Assembly: GCA_025353725.1 (NCBI GenBank)
Contig: JANXOF010000045.1
Location: 186,001-250,000 of the forward strand
Length of the DNA: 64,000 bases
Direction of reading: 5' to 3'
Source of the DNA: Polyangiaceae bacterium
GTDB lineage: Bacteria; Myxococcota_A; Polyangia; Polyangiales; Polyangiaceae
Part shown: positions 1-8,337 of the stretch, in pieces
How positions within the stretch are numbered: position 1 is the stretch's first letter
How the letters are laid out: every line of letters starts with the position of its first letter
The notes under the pieces: generated by a model
Seen by the model: only the letters and a program-made list of their open reading frames with translations
Told to the model about the DNA's origin: nothing
Database searches by the model: none
Made by a program: the position numbers and the translations under genes

Positions 1-264
1 GTCTCCGTCGAGCGAGTCAACAAGCCTGGTGGCAAAGGGGCAGACGACGAAAAATCGATCAAGGTGAGGCGGATGTCGAGCCATATCGGCCGCGATGCCT
101 CATGCGCAACGTGTCATATCTTGGGCCTTCGTGACTTCGGCTCGCCGGGGCAAATTCGTATGTTCGATACCGAGGGAGAAGTCGATGCGGCAAAGGTTCC
201 GCTTGCTTCGAGTTGCCCGAATGACCTCCCGCGAGAGACGCTTTGTCCGGAGGATCGCTTATGA
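1..264 (+). CDS. 3' part of a secreted c-type cytochrome-like protein
   Basis: The reading frame is open from base 1 to TGA at 262-264, so the start lies outside the window. The 87 visible residues contain CATCH at residues 35-39, a CxxCH heme-attachment motif, so the protein is probably exported and binds heme c. The final codons overlap the ATG of the next gene (TTATGA), which suggests translational coupling. The family cannot be named from this C-terminal piece. The CxxCH content matches the operon at 943-5663, so both sets may belong to one secreted electron-transfer or oxidation apparatus (inference). Confidence 0.5.
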   Translation, partial: VSVERVNKPGGKGADDEKSIKVRRMSSHIGRDASCATCHILGLRDFGSPGQIRMFDTEGEVDAAKVPLASSCPNDLPRETLCPEDRL

Positions 265-851
265 AAGCGTTGCGCGTCGCGTTTTTCGCCTCGATTGTCG
301 GCTCCTTCGTGGCTTTCGCTGCCGCGCTATCGTGTGCGTCGTCGCCTGACGAAAATCGCCTGACACAAGCTATTGTGCCCGATTACGATACCTACGTCGC
401 CACGGTCGATACGTACCTCACGCGGCGGTGTGGGTCGCTCGACTGCCACGGTCAGGCTGGGCGCGCTTACCGTATCTACAGTCGCGAAGGCTTTCGGCTG
501 TATACGATTCAAGACGGGGCGCTCGTCTCCGGGCAGCAGCCGACGGCCCCCGAGGAGCAGCGTGCGAACTTCCAGGCGCTCGTAGCGCTCGAGCCAGAGG
601 AGATGACGCGCCTCATGGCGCGACAGGGAGAAAACCCCAACTTGCTTTTGTTTCTTCGGAAATCGCTGAAGCTTGAGCGCCACAAGGGCGGCCCGGCGAT
701 GGCGGAAGACGACCCCGGCTATCGCTGCGTCGTCGCGTGGTTGAGCATCCCCGTCGTGAAGGGGGATGGCACTCCGATTCCGCCGAAAGATCGCGCGAAG
801 CTTAGCGCGTCGGCCCAACGTAACTGTACGGAGGCGGCTAGTTTTCCGTAG
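261..851 (+). CDS. Secreted lipoprotein with a CGSLDCH heme-like motif
   Basis: This 196-residue protein starts at ATG 261, preceded by CGGAGG at 248-253. An upstream GTG at 243 is less likely because the signal sequence begins at MKALRV. The N-terminus is a signal peptide of about 25 residues ending in a lipobox-like ALSC. Around residues 56-62 it has CGSLDCH, a spaced variant of the CxxCH heme motif seen in secreted myxobacterial and planctomycete cytochrome-like proteins. The rest has no domain I recognise. It overlaps the preceding CxxCH gene by 4 bp (ATGA), so the two are probably co-translated. The exact function is unknown. Confidence 0.7.
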   Translation: MKALRVAFFASIVGSFVAFAAALSCASSPDENRLTQAIVPDYDTYVATVDTYLTRRCGSLDCHGQAGRAYRIYSREGFRLYTIQDGALVSGQQPTAPEEQRANFQALVALEPEEMTRLMARQGENPNLLLFLRKSLKLERHKGGPAMAEDDPGYRCVVAWLSIPVVKGDGTPIPPKDRAKLSASAQRNCTEAASFP

Positions 852-942
852 CCGCGCCGAGCTGCACGGCGGCCAACGTGCTTATCACCCCGGTTGGAAC
901 CGACTCGTTTTCCTAAGGCGCTCCAAGTCCTAACTGTGAGCC

Positions 943-2352
943 TCAGCCTGTATTGTTAGGCACCGTGATACCCAGCAAAGAACCGCCCGGGTAAAACTGC
1001 TGCACGCGGGTTAGATCCCCCTTCGCTACGGCGAAAAGTACCGCTGCTGCCGCCGCGGAACCGAGGGGACCACCCATGTAAGCGCCGCCCGTGTTCCCCG
1101 TCGCGGGGTCCCAACCGACGGCTCCTGCCGTCCGGTCCATATCCCCGAACCATCCTGTCCGCGTGTAGCCTGCACCCATGACGTAAAGTACGTTGGAGTT
1201 GCTCGGGGTTCCGTCCCCCCAGTCGCTCTCTCCTTTTCCATTAACGCGACTAAACGGCGATTTGAACGTGTCGCCACTGCAAGAGAGCACAATCGTTTCG
1301 GCTAGTGTCTTCGCCGAGCAAGACGGATCGGGCAAGGATTGCGCAAGATTGTGGATTCCGTTGAACATTTTGCCGGTAGCCTCGGCCATTGCTGCGGCAT
1401 CGGCATTGCCCTTCGCGAACAGATTGTGGGGGTCGTTGTTGAATCCAGGCATGACGAGCATCGACGTGAGGCCGAGGGAGAACGCCTTAATGCTACTAAT
1501 TAGCGCGATAGACATTTCACGAATTGGGTTTGACGTGCTCGCTGTCAGACCAAAGAGCAGTTGGTCGGACGCCGTTGGAGTGAGACGAGCCGCGAGGTTT
1601 CTCGCTAAAAGGCCCATCGACACCTTGCCTATGCCGAGTTGCTTTGTATTCGTCGTGCGACCTGCGGACGCATTTAGGCCGATAAAGGCTTTATAGTATG
1701 CGTCGGCCAACGAGGCGTTGTCCGGCTGACCGAGCAGTGCTCTCGAGGCTTCGCTGTTGAAGAGCTCGACGATTTCACTCGCTGAGCCTACGCTCGCCGT
1801 GTCAGGCATGCCCGGCGCAGTACCGATCGTAAGTCCCCCTACGGTGAGAACGGGGAGTAACGTCGGATTCGCTTGTTGAATTGCCGCGGCGGAGGCCAAC
1901 ATCCCGTTGTTGCCGCCAAGCCTAATGGCCGATACGGGCATTTTCGTGTGCGCTTCGTTTGTGCCGCTCAAAAAGGCCGACATCTTCCACTTGCAAGCTG
2001 GCTGTTGGAAGGGCGAGTGGGGCGCGTGCACCCAAAGTTTGTCAAATCCAATCGAAGGAATGCCTTGCCCCATCGCATAGTGCGTCGCTTGGCCATCCAC
2101 TGACCCAATGACTTTTGTGAATGGAAAAACTTGAGTGAAATTAGCTAAGCCGCCTTCGCCGGCGACGATAGAAATCAGACGATTTGTCGAAGCGCATGCG
2201 GCGGTGTCTGCTAGGGCGACTCCGCCCGTTTCACCGATGACGTTTAGAAACCGTGAGCGCTCGACGCCGAGGCTCGCGGCAACGGTCGCACTCCAGCGCA
2301 GGAATTGGCGTCGACCTGGCCCTCGAAGGTCTTTCAATCGAGAATCTATCAT
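943..2352 (-). CDS. Tat-exported DUF1501-like protein
   Basis: This 469-residue protein is the last gene of a four-gene minus-strand operon. The N-terminus carries a twin-arginine signal: RRQFLRWSA at residues 14-22, followed by a hydrophobic stretch. So it is folded before export. The C-terminal part (IVLSCSGDTFKSPFSRVNG, then a WGDG turn and a GxGYTRTGWFG stretch) matches the pattern of DUF1501 secreted proteins. DUF1501 proteins usually travel with DUF1549/DUF1553 cytochrome-type partners, which are encoded immediately upstream here. The biochemical role of the family is not established. An alkaline-phosphatase or sulfatase-like fold has been proposed, so I give no reaction. Confidence 0.7.
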   Translation of the reverse strand: MIDSRLKDLRGPGRRQFLRWSATVAASLGVERSRFLNVIGETGGVALADTAACASTNRLISIVAGEGGLANFTQVFPFTKVIGSVDGQATHYAMGQGIPSIGFDKLWVHAPHSPFQQPACKWKMSAFLSGTNEAHTKMPVSAIRLGGNNGMLASAAAIQQANPTLLPVLTVGGLTIGTAPGMPDTASVGSASEIVELFNSEASRALLGQPDNASLADAYYKAFIGLNASAGRTTNTKQLGIGKVSMGLLARNLAARLTPTASDQLLFGLTASTSNPIREMSIALISSIKAFSLGLTSMLVMPGFNNDPHNLFAKGNADAAAMAEATGKMFNGIHNLAQSLPDPSCSAKTLAETIVLSCSGDTFKSPFSRVNGKGESDWGDGTPSNSNVLYVMGAGYTRTGWFGDMDRTAGAVGWDPATGNTGGAYMGGPLGSAAAAAVLFAVAKGDLTRVQQFYPGGSLLGITVPNNTG

Positions 2353-2366
2353 GACGAAGGAGCTCC

Positions 2367-3086
2367 TTATTGGCAGGTATGTGCGGCGGAGAGAAGGGCA
2401 GCAACAGCAATCTTGGCGCCGTCCGTTGGGTTTTTGGCAATAGCGTCATTGGCGATAGCTTCGTGCTCAGCCGTCGCGGGTTTGCCCATGAGGCAAGTGA
2501 GGCCATCATGCGTAAACTTGCCGTCAACGCCGATGACTTTCACGCCGGGACACGCTGGCGCGTTCCAGTTTGCCGTGACCGCGTCGTACGAGGCCATCGT
2601 GAGGATGTCGAACATTTTCGAAGTTGCAGAAGTCGTCGCGAAGGGCGCCTCGGGGGCACGACCCTTGTAATTTGCACCGCCGAAAACGGCCGCTGTCCCG
2701 CCTTGGTCGAAGATGCTTCGGCCGCTCGGCGCCCCTGCAGGTCTAGCTCCGCTGCCGGTTAGGCCTCGTGACGTGAGTAGGGCTCCTAGAGACCTTACGG
2801 AGAGCTTGCCGCACGAGTGGAGTCGCGATGCAACTTCGGGTGACCCTAGCAAGCGCACCTGTCCGGGGTCGGCTAACTCCGTCGTTGTTCCAGGCGCACC
2901 GGGGTCATTCGAGTGATTGAACGTGGCATTTTCACCGCCTGCCGTGCCGTTTGGATCAAAGCCGCTTTGTGAGGTGCGTCCGTCAGAGAGTGAATCCGCG
3001 GTTCCTCCACTACATGCTCCCAAGGCGAGTGCCGTCAAGCTGATGAGGGTGAGAGTAATGCGGCTCATGTTCTTTTTGGCTCCCAT
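2367..3086 (-). CDS. Hypothetical secreted lipoprotein
   Basis: The product is about 239 residues, or 233 if the in-frame ATG at 3068 is used; that start puts the signal peptide at the N-terminus and has GGAG about 11 bases upstream. The lipobox LALGAC is near residue 24. A Gly/Ser/Thr-rich linker follows, then a C-terminal half with six cysteines (LHSCGKL, NAPACPG, LTCLMG, AHTCQ). I see no CxxCH motif and no recognisable domain. It lies 7 bp after the DUF1549/1553-like gene and 14 bp before the Tat DUF1501-like gene, so it is very probably an accessory envelope component of that system. Confidence 0.65.
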   Translation of the reverse strand: MGAKKNMSRITLTLISLTALALGACSGGTADSLSDGRTSQSGFDPNGTAGGENATFNHSNDPGAPGTTTELADPGQVRLLGSPEVASRLHSCGKLSVRSLGALLTSRGLTGSGARPAGAPSGRSIFDQGGTAAVFGGANYKGRAPEAPFATTSATSKMFDILTMASYDAVTANWNAPACPGVKVIGVDGKFTHDGLTCLMGKPATAEHEAIANDAIAKNPTDGAKIAVAALLSAAHTCQ

Positions 3087-3093
3087 GCCCTGA

Positions 3094-4371
3094 TTAAAAC
3101 TTCACGAAATCTTCACTTTTGAAGACGCCTCGCATGGTCTCTTTCAGATTTTGACCCTTGGCGACGAAGTCTTTGACGTACGACTCCGTGACTGCAATGG
3201 GTACCGACGCAAGGTCATTCACGATGTCGCCGCGAGACATCGCGTAGTTCCACACACGGTTGACAGCGCAACGCTGAACGTCGGAGTCGGCTGCGAGGAT
3301 TGCTCCGAGCGTCGTGAGATCCGTCACGGGTTTTCCGGCCCGCCAGGCGAATCCTTCTGAAGCCGGTAGAAAGTCGATTCGAGCGGCTTTCGGATTTCCG
3401 GGAATGGGGACATCGACCTGGGACGTCGCGTTCGAGAGCCCTTTTTCGTCGAAGTTGAGGAAGAGGGGGGCGAGGCGATTGAGGTTGACGTGACAGTTGG
3501 CGCAAATCACGGAGGAAGTGTCTTGAAAGTCAACTTTTGCAGTGGGTGTATTCTGTTTGCCGGTGATGCTTTCGAAGGCAAAATTTCCCGTGAATGTGCC
3601 GTTTCCAAGGGGTTTAGGCGTAGTCGAGTACTCGGCTGGAAATTTCGCGCACGCGAAGGTCTCCTGAACGAAGCGCGCGCGCCGAAAGGCCATATTGGCG
3701 AAGTATTGAGACTGCAGGCCGGGATCGGTCAGGACTCCCGCCGTCGCAACCGGCGCCGGGCCCCGGGCGCACGTCGCGGGTGTGAACGCGTTGGTGGTTG
3801 CGTTAAACGTGGGACACGTGTTTTCGGTGGCGGTGAAGAGGTCCGAATAAGGGCGACTTTCAACGACGACCTGCGCGGCGAAATTCGCCGCGGTGTCCTT
3901 GCTCGGAGTGCCAGGCGCAGGATCGCCCACTTGGGCCGTGCGGAAGGTGTCCTTCCAAAACTTGACCATCGTGGCCGTGAACTGTGGACTTGAAAGCATG
4001 GTGTCGACGAGCTTCTCGTACGCGACCTTCTTGCTGGCTTCGTCGGCTGCGCTTTCGATTGTCTTTATTTCCGCAAGCGTAGGGAGCTCGTCACGAAGCT
4101 TGAGGCTGGCAGTGCGCAGGGCTTCGCCGTAGTCGATTTTGCGGGCCTCAAGAAGTTGTTTGACTTGCTCTTCCGATGTTTGAGGAATGTCGCTGTTCGA
4201 GTTTGTGGGATTCGTCGATGCCGGCGGGGCACCGCCTTGAACTGAGTTAGGGTCTTCGGTACTCCCGCAGGCCGAGAGTGCGAACCCCGCTAAGGCACCC
4301 AACGCGATGGGCCGCCAAAGTTGAGGCGGTAGCGTGCTTCGTCGCCTCGCGAGTCCCCGTGTTTTTGCCAT
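3094..4371 (-). CDS. Secreted DUF1549/DUF1553-like lipoprotein with CxxCH
   Basis: This 425-residue protein has an N-terminal signal peptide ending in lipobox LSAC (about residues 30-34). Residues about 70-135 (LRDELPTLAEIKTIES, then VDTMLSSPQFTATMVKFWKD) resemble the DUF1549 pattern of a short helix-rich block ending in LLxSPxF. Residues about 290-296 contain CANCH, a c-type heme motif. The C-terminus (KDFVAKGQNLKETMRGVFK) resembles the DUF1553 end, FVxxGxxLKxLxRxI. These domains are typical of planctomycete and myxobacterial secreted cytochrome-linked proteins. It is the second gene of the operon starting at 5663. Redox partner and substrate are unknown. Confidence 0.68.
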   Translation of the reverse strand: MAKTRGLARRRSTLPPQLWRPIALGALAGFALSACGSTEDPNSVQGGAPPASTNPTNSNSDIPQTSEEQVKQLLEARKIDYGEALRTASLKLRDELPTLAEIKTIESAADEASKKVAYEKLVDTMLSSPQFTATMVKFWKDTFRTAQVGDPAPGTPSKDTAANFAAQVVVESRPYSDLFTATENTCPTFNATTNAFTPATCARGPAPVATAGVLTDPGLQSQYFANMAFRRARFVQETFACAKFPAEYSTTPKPLGNGTFTGNFAFESITGKQNTPTAKVDFQDTSSVICANCHVNLNRLAPLFLNFDEKGLSNATSQVDVPIPGNPKAARIDFLPASEGFAWRAGKPVTDLTTLGAILAADSDVQRCAVNRVWNYAMSRGDIVNDLASVPIAVTESYVKDFVAKGQNLKETMRGVFKSEDFVKF

Positions 4372-4439
4372 GATGAAAACCTTTGGTGTGCAAGTTGCGG
4401 TCAGCGTCGCCCCTCGAGCGACCTGTAGAGGTGCTGTCC

Positions 4440-5663
4440 TTAGAAGAATACGGACTTATTGGCGATGAAGAGATTTGCCCAGTTCGCCGCGTTGTTGACC
4501 AAGCCGCCGGTATGTGGTCCCGCGGTTACTTTTGTAACAAGTAGACTTTTGCCAAGGTCAGTCTCGTTGAGGTTTTGAAGGATTTGAGTGCAGACAAGCG
4601 ATTGATTCGCGTTGTTCAGCGAGAGGCCCGCGAGTCCGGCCCCGTGACAGCTGGCGCAGTCTGGGCTGATGCCGCCTCCCCCCTTCATTGAAGGAAGCAC
4701 CTTCGCCGTGAACCCCGCAACGTCTTTGCAAATCTTGGGCTTTTCGAGGACGGGCACTTTGCCTGGTTCTAGCTTCGCAAATTCGATGCGCACTTTGTCG
4801 CTCGCAAAGTCAAAGGGGACCCACCCTGCCGCCGTGAAGAAAGCGGACCCCGGAGACAGCACGGTGATTGCGCCTCCGGGCACGGTCTGGTCTGTATTTG
4901 AAAAACTTTCGGCGGAGTCGGAGATCTCTTTGCGGTTGGCGCTGTCGCGCTTTGAAAGCACGCGGATGAAAGATGGCTTGTAGACGTGAACGTCGGTGCC
5001 GGCGGGTGCCGCGATCATCAACTTTGTGAGCGAAAGCACCCCGCCGGTCAGTGCCGCGTCGAAGGTCAGGTGAACGCCGGTCAGGCCCCCCACGCAAGCT
5101 TTGGAGAGATCAAGGTCGTTTGGGCCTAGGACAAGAGAGGTGGAGTCTGTCGTAGGCCTTTTCATCGCTTGAATAACGGCGGCTTCCATTTTTAGCCATG
5201 CGATGACCTTGGCTTCAAACGTCGGATCGACACTGATGGCGGGACCGGCATGTGGGCCTTTTTGGAGCAGCACACTTTGGTAATAGTCTGCGACAATGGC
5301 GCCGGGTTGCGCCTTTACCGACTTGTAGGCGTCTGGACCCGCGAGAAACGTAGGAGGGAGTGGCTTGTAGGTTCCATCGGTGTGGCACTTCTTTCCGCAC
5401 TGTTGCTCTAGGTCACCTTCGACGGCGCGAAAGAGAAGCTCCTCGGCGGGAGGCCCTGAGTTGTTCACGCCCGGTCCGCCGTCGGCCGGTCCTCGATCTT
5501 CGCTACCCACGCCTCCTGGTCCCCCGCGCGAGAGGAGCCCGTTGGCGCTGTCGTCTGCACACGCGCCGGCAGCGACGAGCAGCGCGATGCCTAGCCCGGC
5601 TGAAAGCGCCGCGACGCGGTGGCTTGCCAAACGCTTTTCTCCCACGACGTAACGATGCAGCAC
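4440..5663 (-). CDS. Secreted di-heme cytochrome-like lipoprotein, first gene of operon
   Basis: This 407-residue protein starts at GTG 5663; no ATG is in frame nearby and the Shine-Dalgarno is weak. The signal peptide ends in a lipobox-like AAGAC near residue 34. Two heme-like motifs are visible: CGKKCH (a four-residue-spaced variant, around residue 90) and CASCH (around residue 335, followed by GAGLAG). That gives one cytochrome-like half at each end with a beta-rich middle. It is the first gene of the operon 5663-943 and is separated from the next by 68 bp. It probably carries electrons to or from the DUF1549/1553-like partner (inference). Confidence 0.68.
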   Translation of the reverse strand: MLHRYVVGEKRLASHRVAALSAGLGIALLVAAGACADDSANGLLSRGGPGGVGSEDRGPADGGPGVNNSGPPAEELLFRAVEGDLEQQCGKKCHTDGTYKPLPPTFLAGPDAYKSVKAQPGAIVADYYQSVLLQKGPHAGPAISVDPTFEAKVIAWLKMEAAVIQAMKRPTTDSTSLVLGPNDLDLSKACVGGLTGVHLTFDAALTGGVLSLTKLMIAAPAGTDVHVYKPSFIRVLSKRDSANRKEISDSAESFSNTDQTVPGGAITVLSPGSAFFTAAGWVPFDFASDKVRIEFAKLEPGKVPVLEKPKICKDVAGFTAKVLPSMKGGGGISPDCASCHGAGLAGLSLNNANQSLVCTQILQNLNETDLGKSLLVTKVTAGPHTGGLVNNAANWANLFIANKSVFF

Positions 5664-5883
5664 GCCATGTGCCAGTGCCCGGTTAGAAGATGAATCCGTG
5701 CGTCGAACCGTGGATCACGCAGCGTTCTGTGGGTGCAGCCCCACGACCTTGGGGGCGCTTGCCATCGTTGCTCGAGCGATCCAGGAACAGACACACGTTT
5801 CCCCTGATGGGTCGCGTCAATACAGTTGAGAACGAAGAGCGTGGCGCGACGGAGACGGGCGTTGGCGGCCATCTTAGGCTTAT

Positions 5884-6843
5884 ATGTATGCTGTGGAAGC
5901 TCTCGTCGTCGAAGCTGTCCTCGAGCGTTCGGCGCGCTGCGGGGACGCTTCGTTCGCGCGCGCCGCGCTTGTCGACGCGCTCGTGACGGCTCGTGGCCCC
6001 GCGCGACCTCGCGCGCCTGCGGTCGCTCCCACGAACGCTCATTGGACCCTCACCATGACCGTTGTGCCCGAAGTACCGATACGTGCGCCCGAGCAGCTCG
6101 TGGTCGAGGCACGCATTTACGACGAGGTTGGTGACGTGGTGGCCTCTCGGAGACTGGGCGATCGCGATGCGCGGGTTTGCCTTCCGGTCGCGCGCGGGGT
6201 GGCGGCCTGGGCCGCGCTGGTCCTGGACGCCGAGATGTCTCGTGCGCGCGAGCGTGAGACGGACGCCGTCACGGCCTCCGCCTCCTTAGCTCCATCTTTA
6301 CCCGTCAGGCCAAGTGCGCAGGTGGGCGTTGGTGAACGCGCGACTGAAGGGGTCGACGACCATGAGACCTCCGAGAACGTCGCGTCGCGCGAGATGACCG
6401 TTGGCGCCATGGCCTACTTTCGAAGCGGCATGACCGCGACGGGCGGTGTGGTGGGAGCGGCACCCTTCCTTACGTTCGAAGTCGCGCGCGCGTGGATTGC
6501 GCGGCCCGGACTTTTTTTCGGTCAGTTGATAGGGGCTGCGCAGACGGCGGACGTCCACGTCGGCGCGCGCGTTGACGTGTGCCGACGACTTCCCGGTAAC
6601 TACGTCGAGCGGCGGGGGATCGAGGCGGATGTGTGCGCGGGAGTGGAGGGCGGCGTGGTGGCTGCCAACGTCGCGTCGGCTGGCGTGGCGCTCGGGCCGT
6701 CGCTCAACCTTCGCGGCGAACTCACGTCGTCCCTTGCGCTCGAACTTCGTGGGCTCGTCGGGGCCTATGTTCTTCCGTATGCCTCGCAAGCCGCTCCGGT
6801 GTTCGCTTCCGTCGAAATCGGCGTGTCGGTGAGGCTCCGTTGA
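5884..6843 (+). CDS. Hypothetical protein upstream of ECF sigma factor
   Basis: This 319-residue protein starts at ATG 5884; an in-frame TAG at 5875-5877 excludes any longer form, so there is no signal peptide despite a secreted-looking composition. The N-terminal 110 residues include ARVCLPVARGVAAWAALVLD, a pattern I associate with unnamed myxobacterial proteins encoded next to RpoE-type sigma factors. The C-terminal 150 residues alternate Gly and hydrophobic residues (GAMAYFRSGMTATGGVVGA onward, ending EIGVSVRLR), suggesting a small beta-barrel or outer-membrane-like domain. Its stop overlaps the TTG start of the sigma gene by three bases, so they are coupled. Function is unknown. Confidence 0.6.
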   Translation: MYAVEALVVEAVLERSARCGDASFARAALVDALVTARGPARPRAPAVAPTNAHWTLTMTVVPEVPIRAPEQLVVEARIYDEVGDVVASRRLGDRDARVCLPVARGVAAWAALVLDAEMSRARERETDAVTASASLAPSLPVRPSAQVGVGERATEGVDDHETSENVASREMTVGAMAYFRSGMTATGGVVGAAPFLTFEVARAWIARPGLFFGQLIGAAQTADVHVGARVDVCRRLPGNYVERRGIEADVCAGVEGGVVAANVASAGVALGPSLNLRGELTSSLALELRGLVGAYVLPYASQAAPVFASVEIGVSVRLR

Positions 6844-7502
6844 GTTCTTCGTACGGGCGGCTCACGTGGGTCGGCGCGGCCGAGCGGTTGGAGCATGAGC
6901 ACGCGCGCGAGGGCGTGTCGCCTGACGCGCTCGAGAGTGGGGTCAAAAGCGCGGTCGTGCCTCGCGAGGTGTCCTTTCGCGATGTTTACGACGCTCATGT
7001 CAGCTTCGTATGGCGCAATCTGCGACGGCTCGGCGTCACGGACCGTGACGTGGACGACAAATGCCAGGAGGTGTTCGTCGTTGCCCATCGAAGGTGGAAA
7101 GACTTCGTGTGCCGCAGCCACGGACCGCGCGCATGGCTCTTCCAAATTGTCCTTCGTGTCGCTTCGGAAGCGCGTCGCCATCGCCGTCGCCATCCGGTCG
7201 ACCCTGACGGCGGACTCGCTCAAGAACGCGAGTCGATAGAGCCTCCGCAGGCGGTGGCCTTGGCGAACAAGGAGGCCCTAGCGCAGCTTGATCGAGCGCT
7301 TTCGACGATCGAAATCGGGCGCCGCGCGGTCCTCGTGCTCCATGAAATCGAAGAGATGAGTGCGCCGACCATCGCGCGGATCCTCGACCTCCCCCTCAAT
7401 ACAGTTTACTCGCGGCTACGCGTGGCACGGCTCGAGCTCGATGTGGCTCTCGCTCGTTTCGCTGAGGGTGAGGCTTTGAGGCAGAAGGAGGGGCCGCGGT
7501 GA
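6840..7502 (+). CDS. ECF-type RNA polymerase sigma factor
   Basis: Region 2 is seen in FRDVYDAHVSFVWRNLRRLG to WLFQIVLRVASEARRHRRR (about residues 43-120). Region 4 is in TIEIGRRAVLVLHEIEEMSA to LNTVYSRLRVARLELD, a helix-turn-helix for the -35 element. The protein is an extracytoplasmic-function sigma factor of about 220 residues, normal for the family. I chose TTG 6840 because GGTGAGG ends five bases before it and it overlaps the preceding stop; GTG 6915 is an alternative. The downstream gene overlaps by GTGA and encodes a single-pass membrane protein, a typical anti-sigma arrangement. Upstream residues in the same frame are antisense-like and not real. Confidence 0.85.
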   Translation: MSSSYGRLTWVGAAERLEHEHAREGVSPDALESGVKSAVVPREVSFRDVYDAHVSFVWRNLRRLGVTDRDVDDKCQEVFVVAHRRWKDFVCRSHGPRAWLFQIVLRVASEARRHRRRHPVDPDGGLAQERESIEPPQAVALANKEALAQLDRALSTIEIGRRAVLVLHEIEEMSAPTIARILDLPLNTVYSRLRVARLELDVALARFAEGEALRQKEGPR

Positions 7503-8251
7503 GCGCTCCAGACGCGCGCGCACTTTTCGCGGAGGCTCGGGCCGACAGCCCTAGCAACGTTTCTCGCGAGGCGATGTTTCGCACGATTCTGAATGCGACG
7601 GCGCGTGCGCCCGAGACTCCCGCGGAGCCGACTTCGTCTGTTTCGGGCCCGTCCTCGACGGCGGGTCGAGTCTCCGCGCTTCATCTTTTCAAGCTTCTGG
7701 CCGTCGTCGTGGCGGTCAGCGCGGGAGTCAGCTCAGGCGTTAGCGCCGTGTGGCGACGGGGTGCCTTACCGTGGGCGGTGGCACCGCCTTACCGTGGCGC
7801 ATCCGAGCGTTCGGAGGTCGAGCGCAGGCCGGAGACTGTCGCGATGGCCACGACGCGGGTAAGGCTCGCGCAGCCCAACGCTCGGGGGCGTGCCCCGTTA
7901 GCCGTTGCGCCGGAAGGTTCGCTCGGACCTTCCTTGGGCAAACGAGTCCCACAAACCGCCTCAAACGAGGTGTCGTCAGTGTTGCCTTTGCCGTCCCGTA
8001 CGACAGACGTTCACGACCTTGCGGAAGAGGCCCACACGGTGACTGAAGCGCGCCACGCACTCGTCGCGGGCGACGCGGCCGGGTCACTTCAGTTGGTGTA
8101 TCGTACACGTACATGGAGTGTTCGAGCGCTCGAGCCCGAGGAGCTTGGACTTGAAGCGCGCGCCTTGCGAGCTCTTGGCCGAACCGACGAAGCCTCCGTC
8201 GTGGAGGCGTCCCTTCGCCGTCGCTTTCCCGAACACGCGCTCGCTCGTTAG
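7499..8251 (+). CDS. Putative membrane-anchored anti-sigma factor
   Basis: This 250-residue protein starts at GTG 7499, which overlaps the sigma factor stop (GTGA) and follows GAAGGAGG. The N-terminal 60 residues are cytoplasmic-looking, one membrane segment spans about residues 63-84 (HLFKLLAVVVAVSAGVSSGV), and the rest would be periplasmic with a helical, TPR-like end (HDLAEEAHTVTEARHALVAG and following). This layout fits a regulator that holds the adjacent ECF sigma factor at the membrane. I see no HxxxCxxC zinc motif, so it is not a ZAS-type anti-sigma. The role is inferred from context and topology only. Confidence 0.6.
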   Translation: MSAPDARALFAEARADSPSNVSREAMFRTILNATARAPETPAEPTSSVSGPSSTAGRVSALHLFKLLAVVVAVSAGVSSGVSAVWRRGALPWAVAPPYRGASERSEVERRPETVAMATTRVRLAQPNARGRAPLAVAPEGSLGPSLGKRVPQTASNEVSSVLPLPSRTTDVHDLAEEAHTVTEARHALVAGDAAGSLQLVYRTRTWSVRALEPEELGLEARALRALGRTDEASVVEASLRRRFPEHALAR

Positions 8252-8276
8252 AAAAACGGAAAAGGCAAGCGAACGA

Positions 8277-8280
8277 CTAG
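8277..8280. repeat. Target-site duplication CTAG (left)
   Basis: CTAG immediately precedes the left inverted repeat and is repeated directly after the right one. A 4-bp CTAG-like duplication is usual for IS701-family insertions. Confidence 0.8.
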
Positions 8281-8298
8281 CACTACGTCATCACTTTT
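8281..8298 (+). repeat. IS left terminal inverted repeat
   Basis: CACTACGTCATCACTTTT; one mismatch with the right end at position 7 (G versus T). Confidence 0.85.
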
Positions 8299-8337
8299 TT
8301 CTTTCCATCGGTTCATCGCAGTGCTTCATAGGTCAGC

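Noticed and set aside
6633-6839. Upstream extension of the sigma factor frame
   Set aside because: The added residues are Arg-rich, antisense-like and overlap the preceding gene; TTG 6840 has a good RBS and region 2 follows it.
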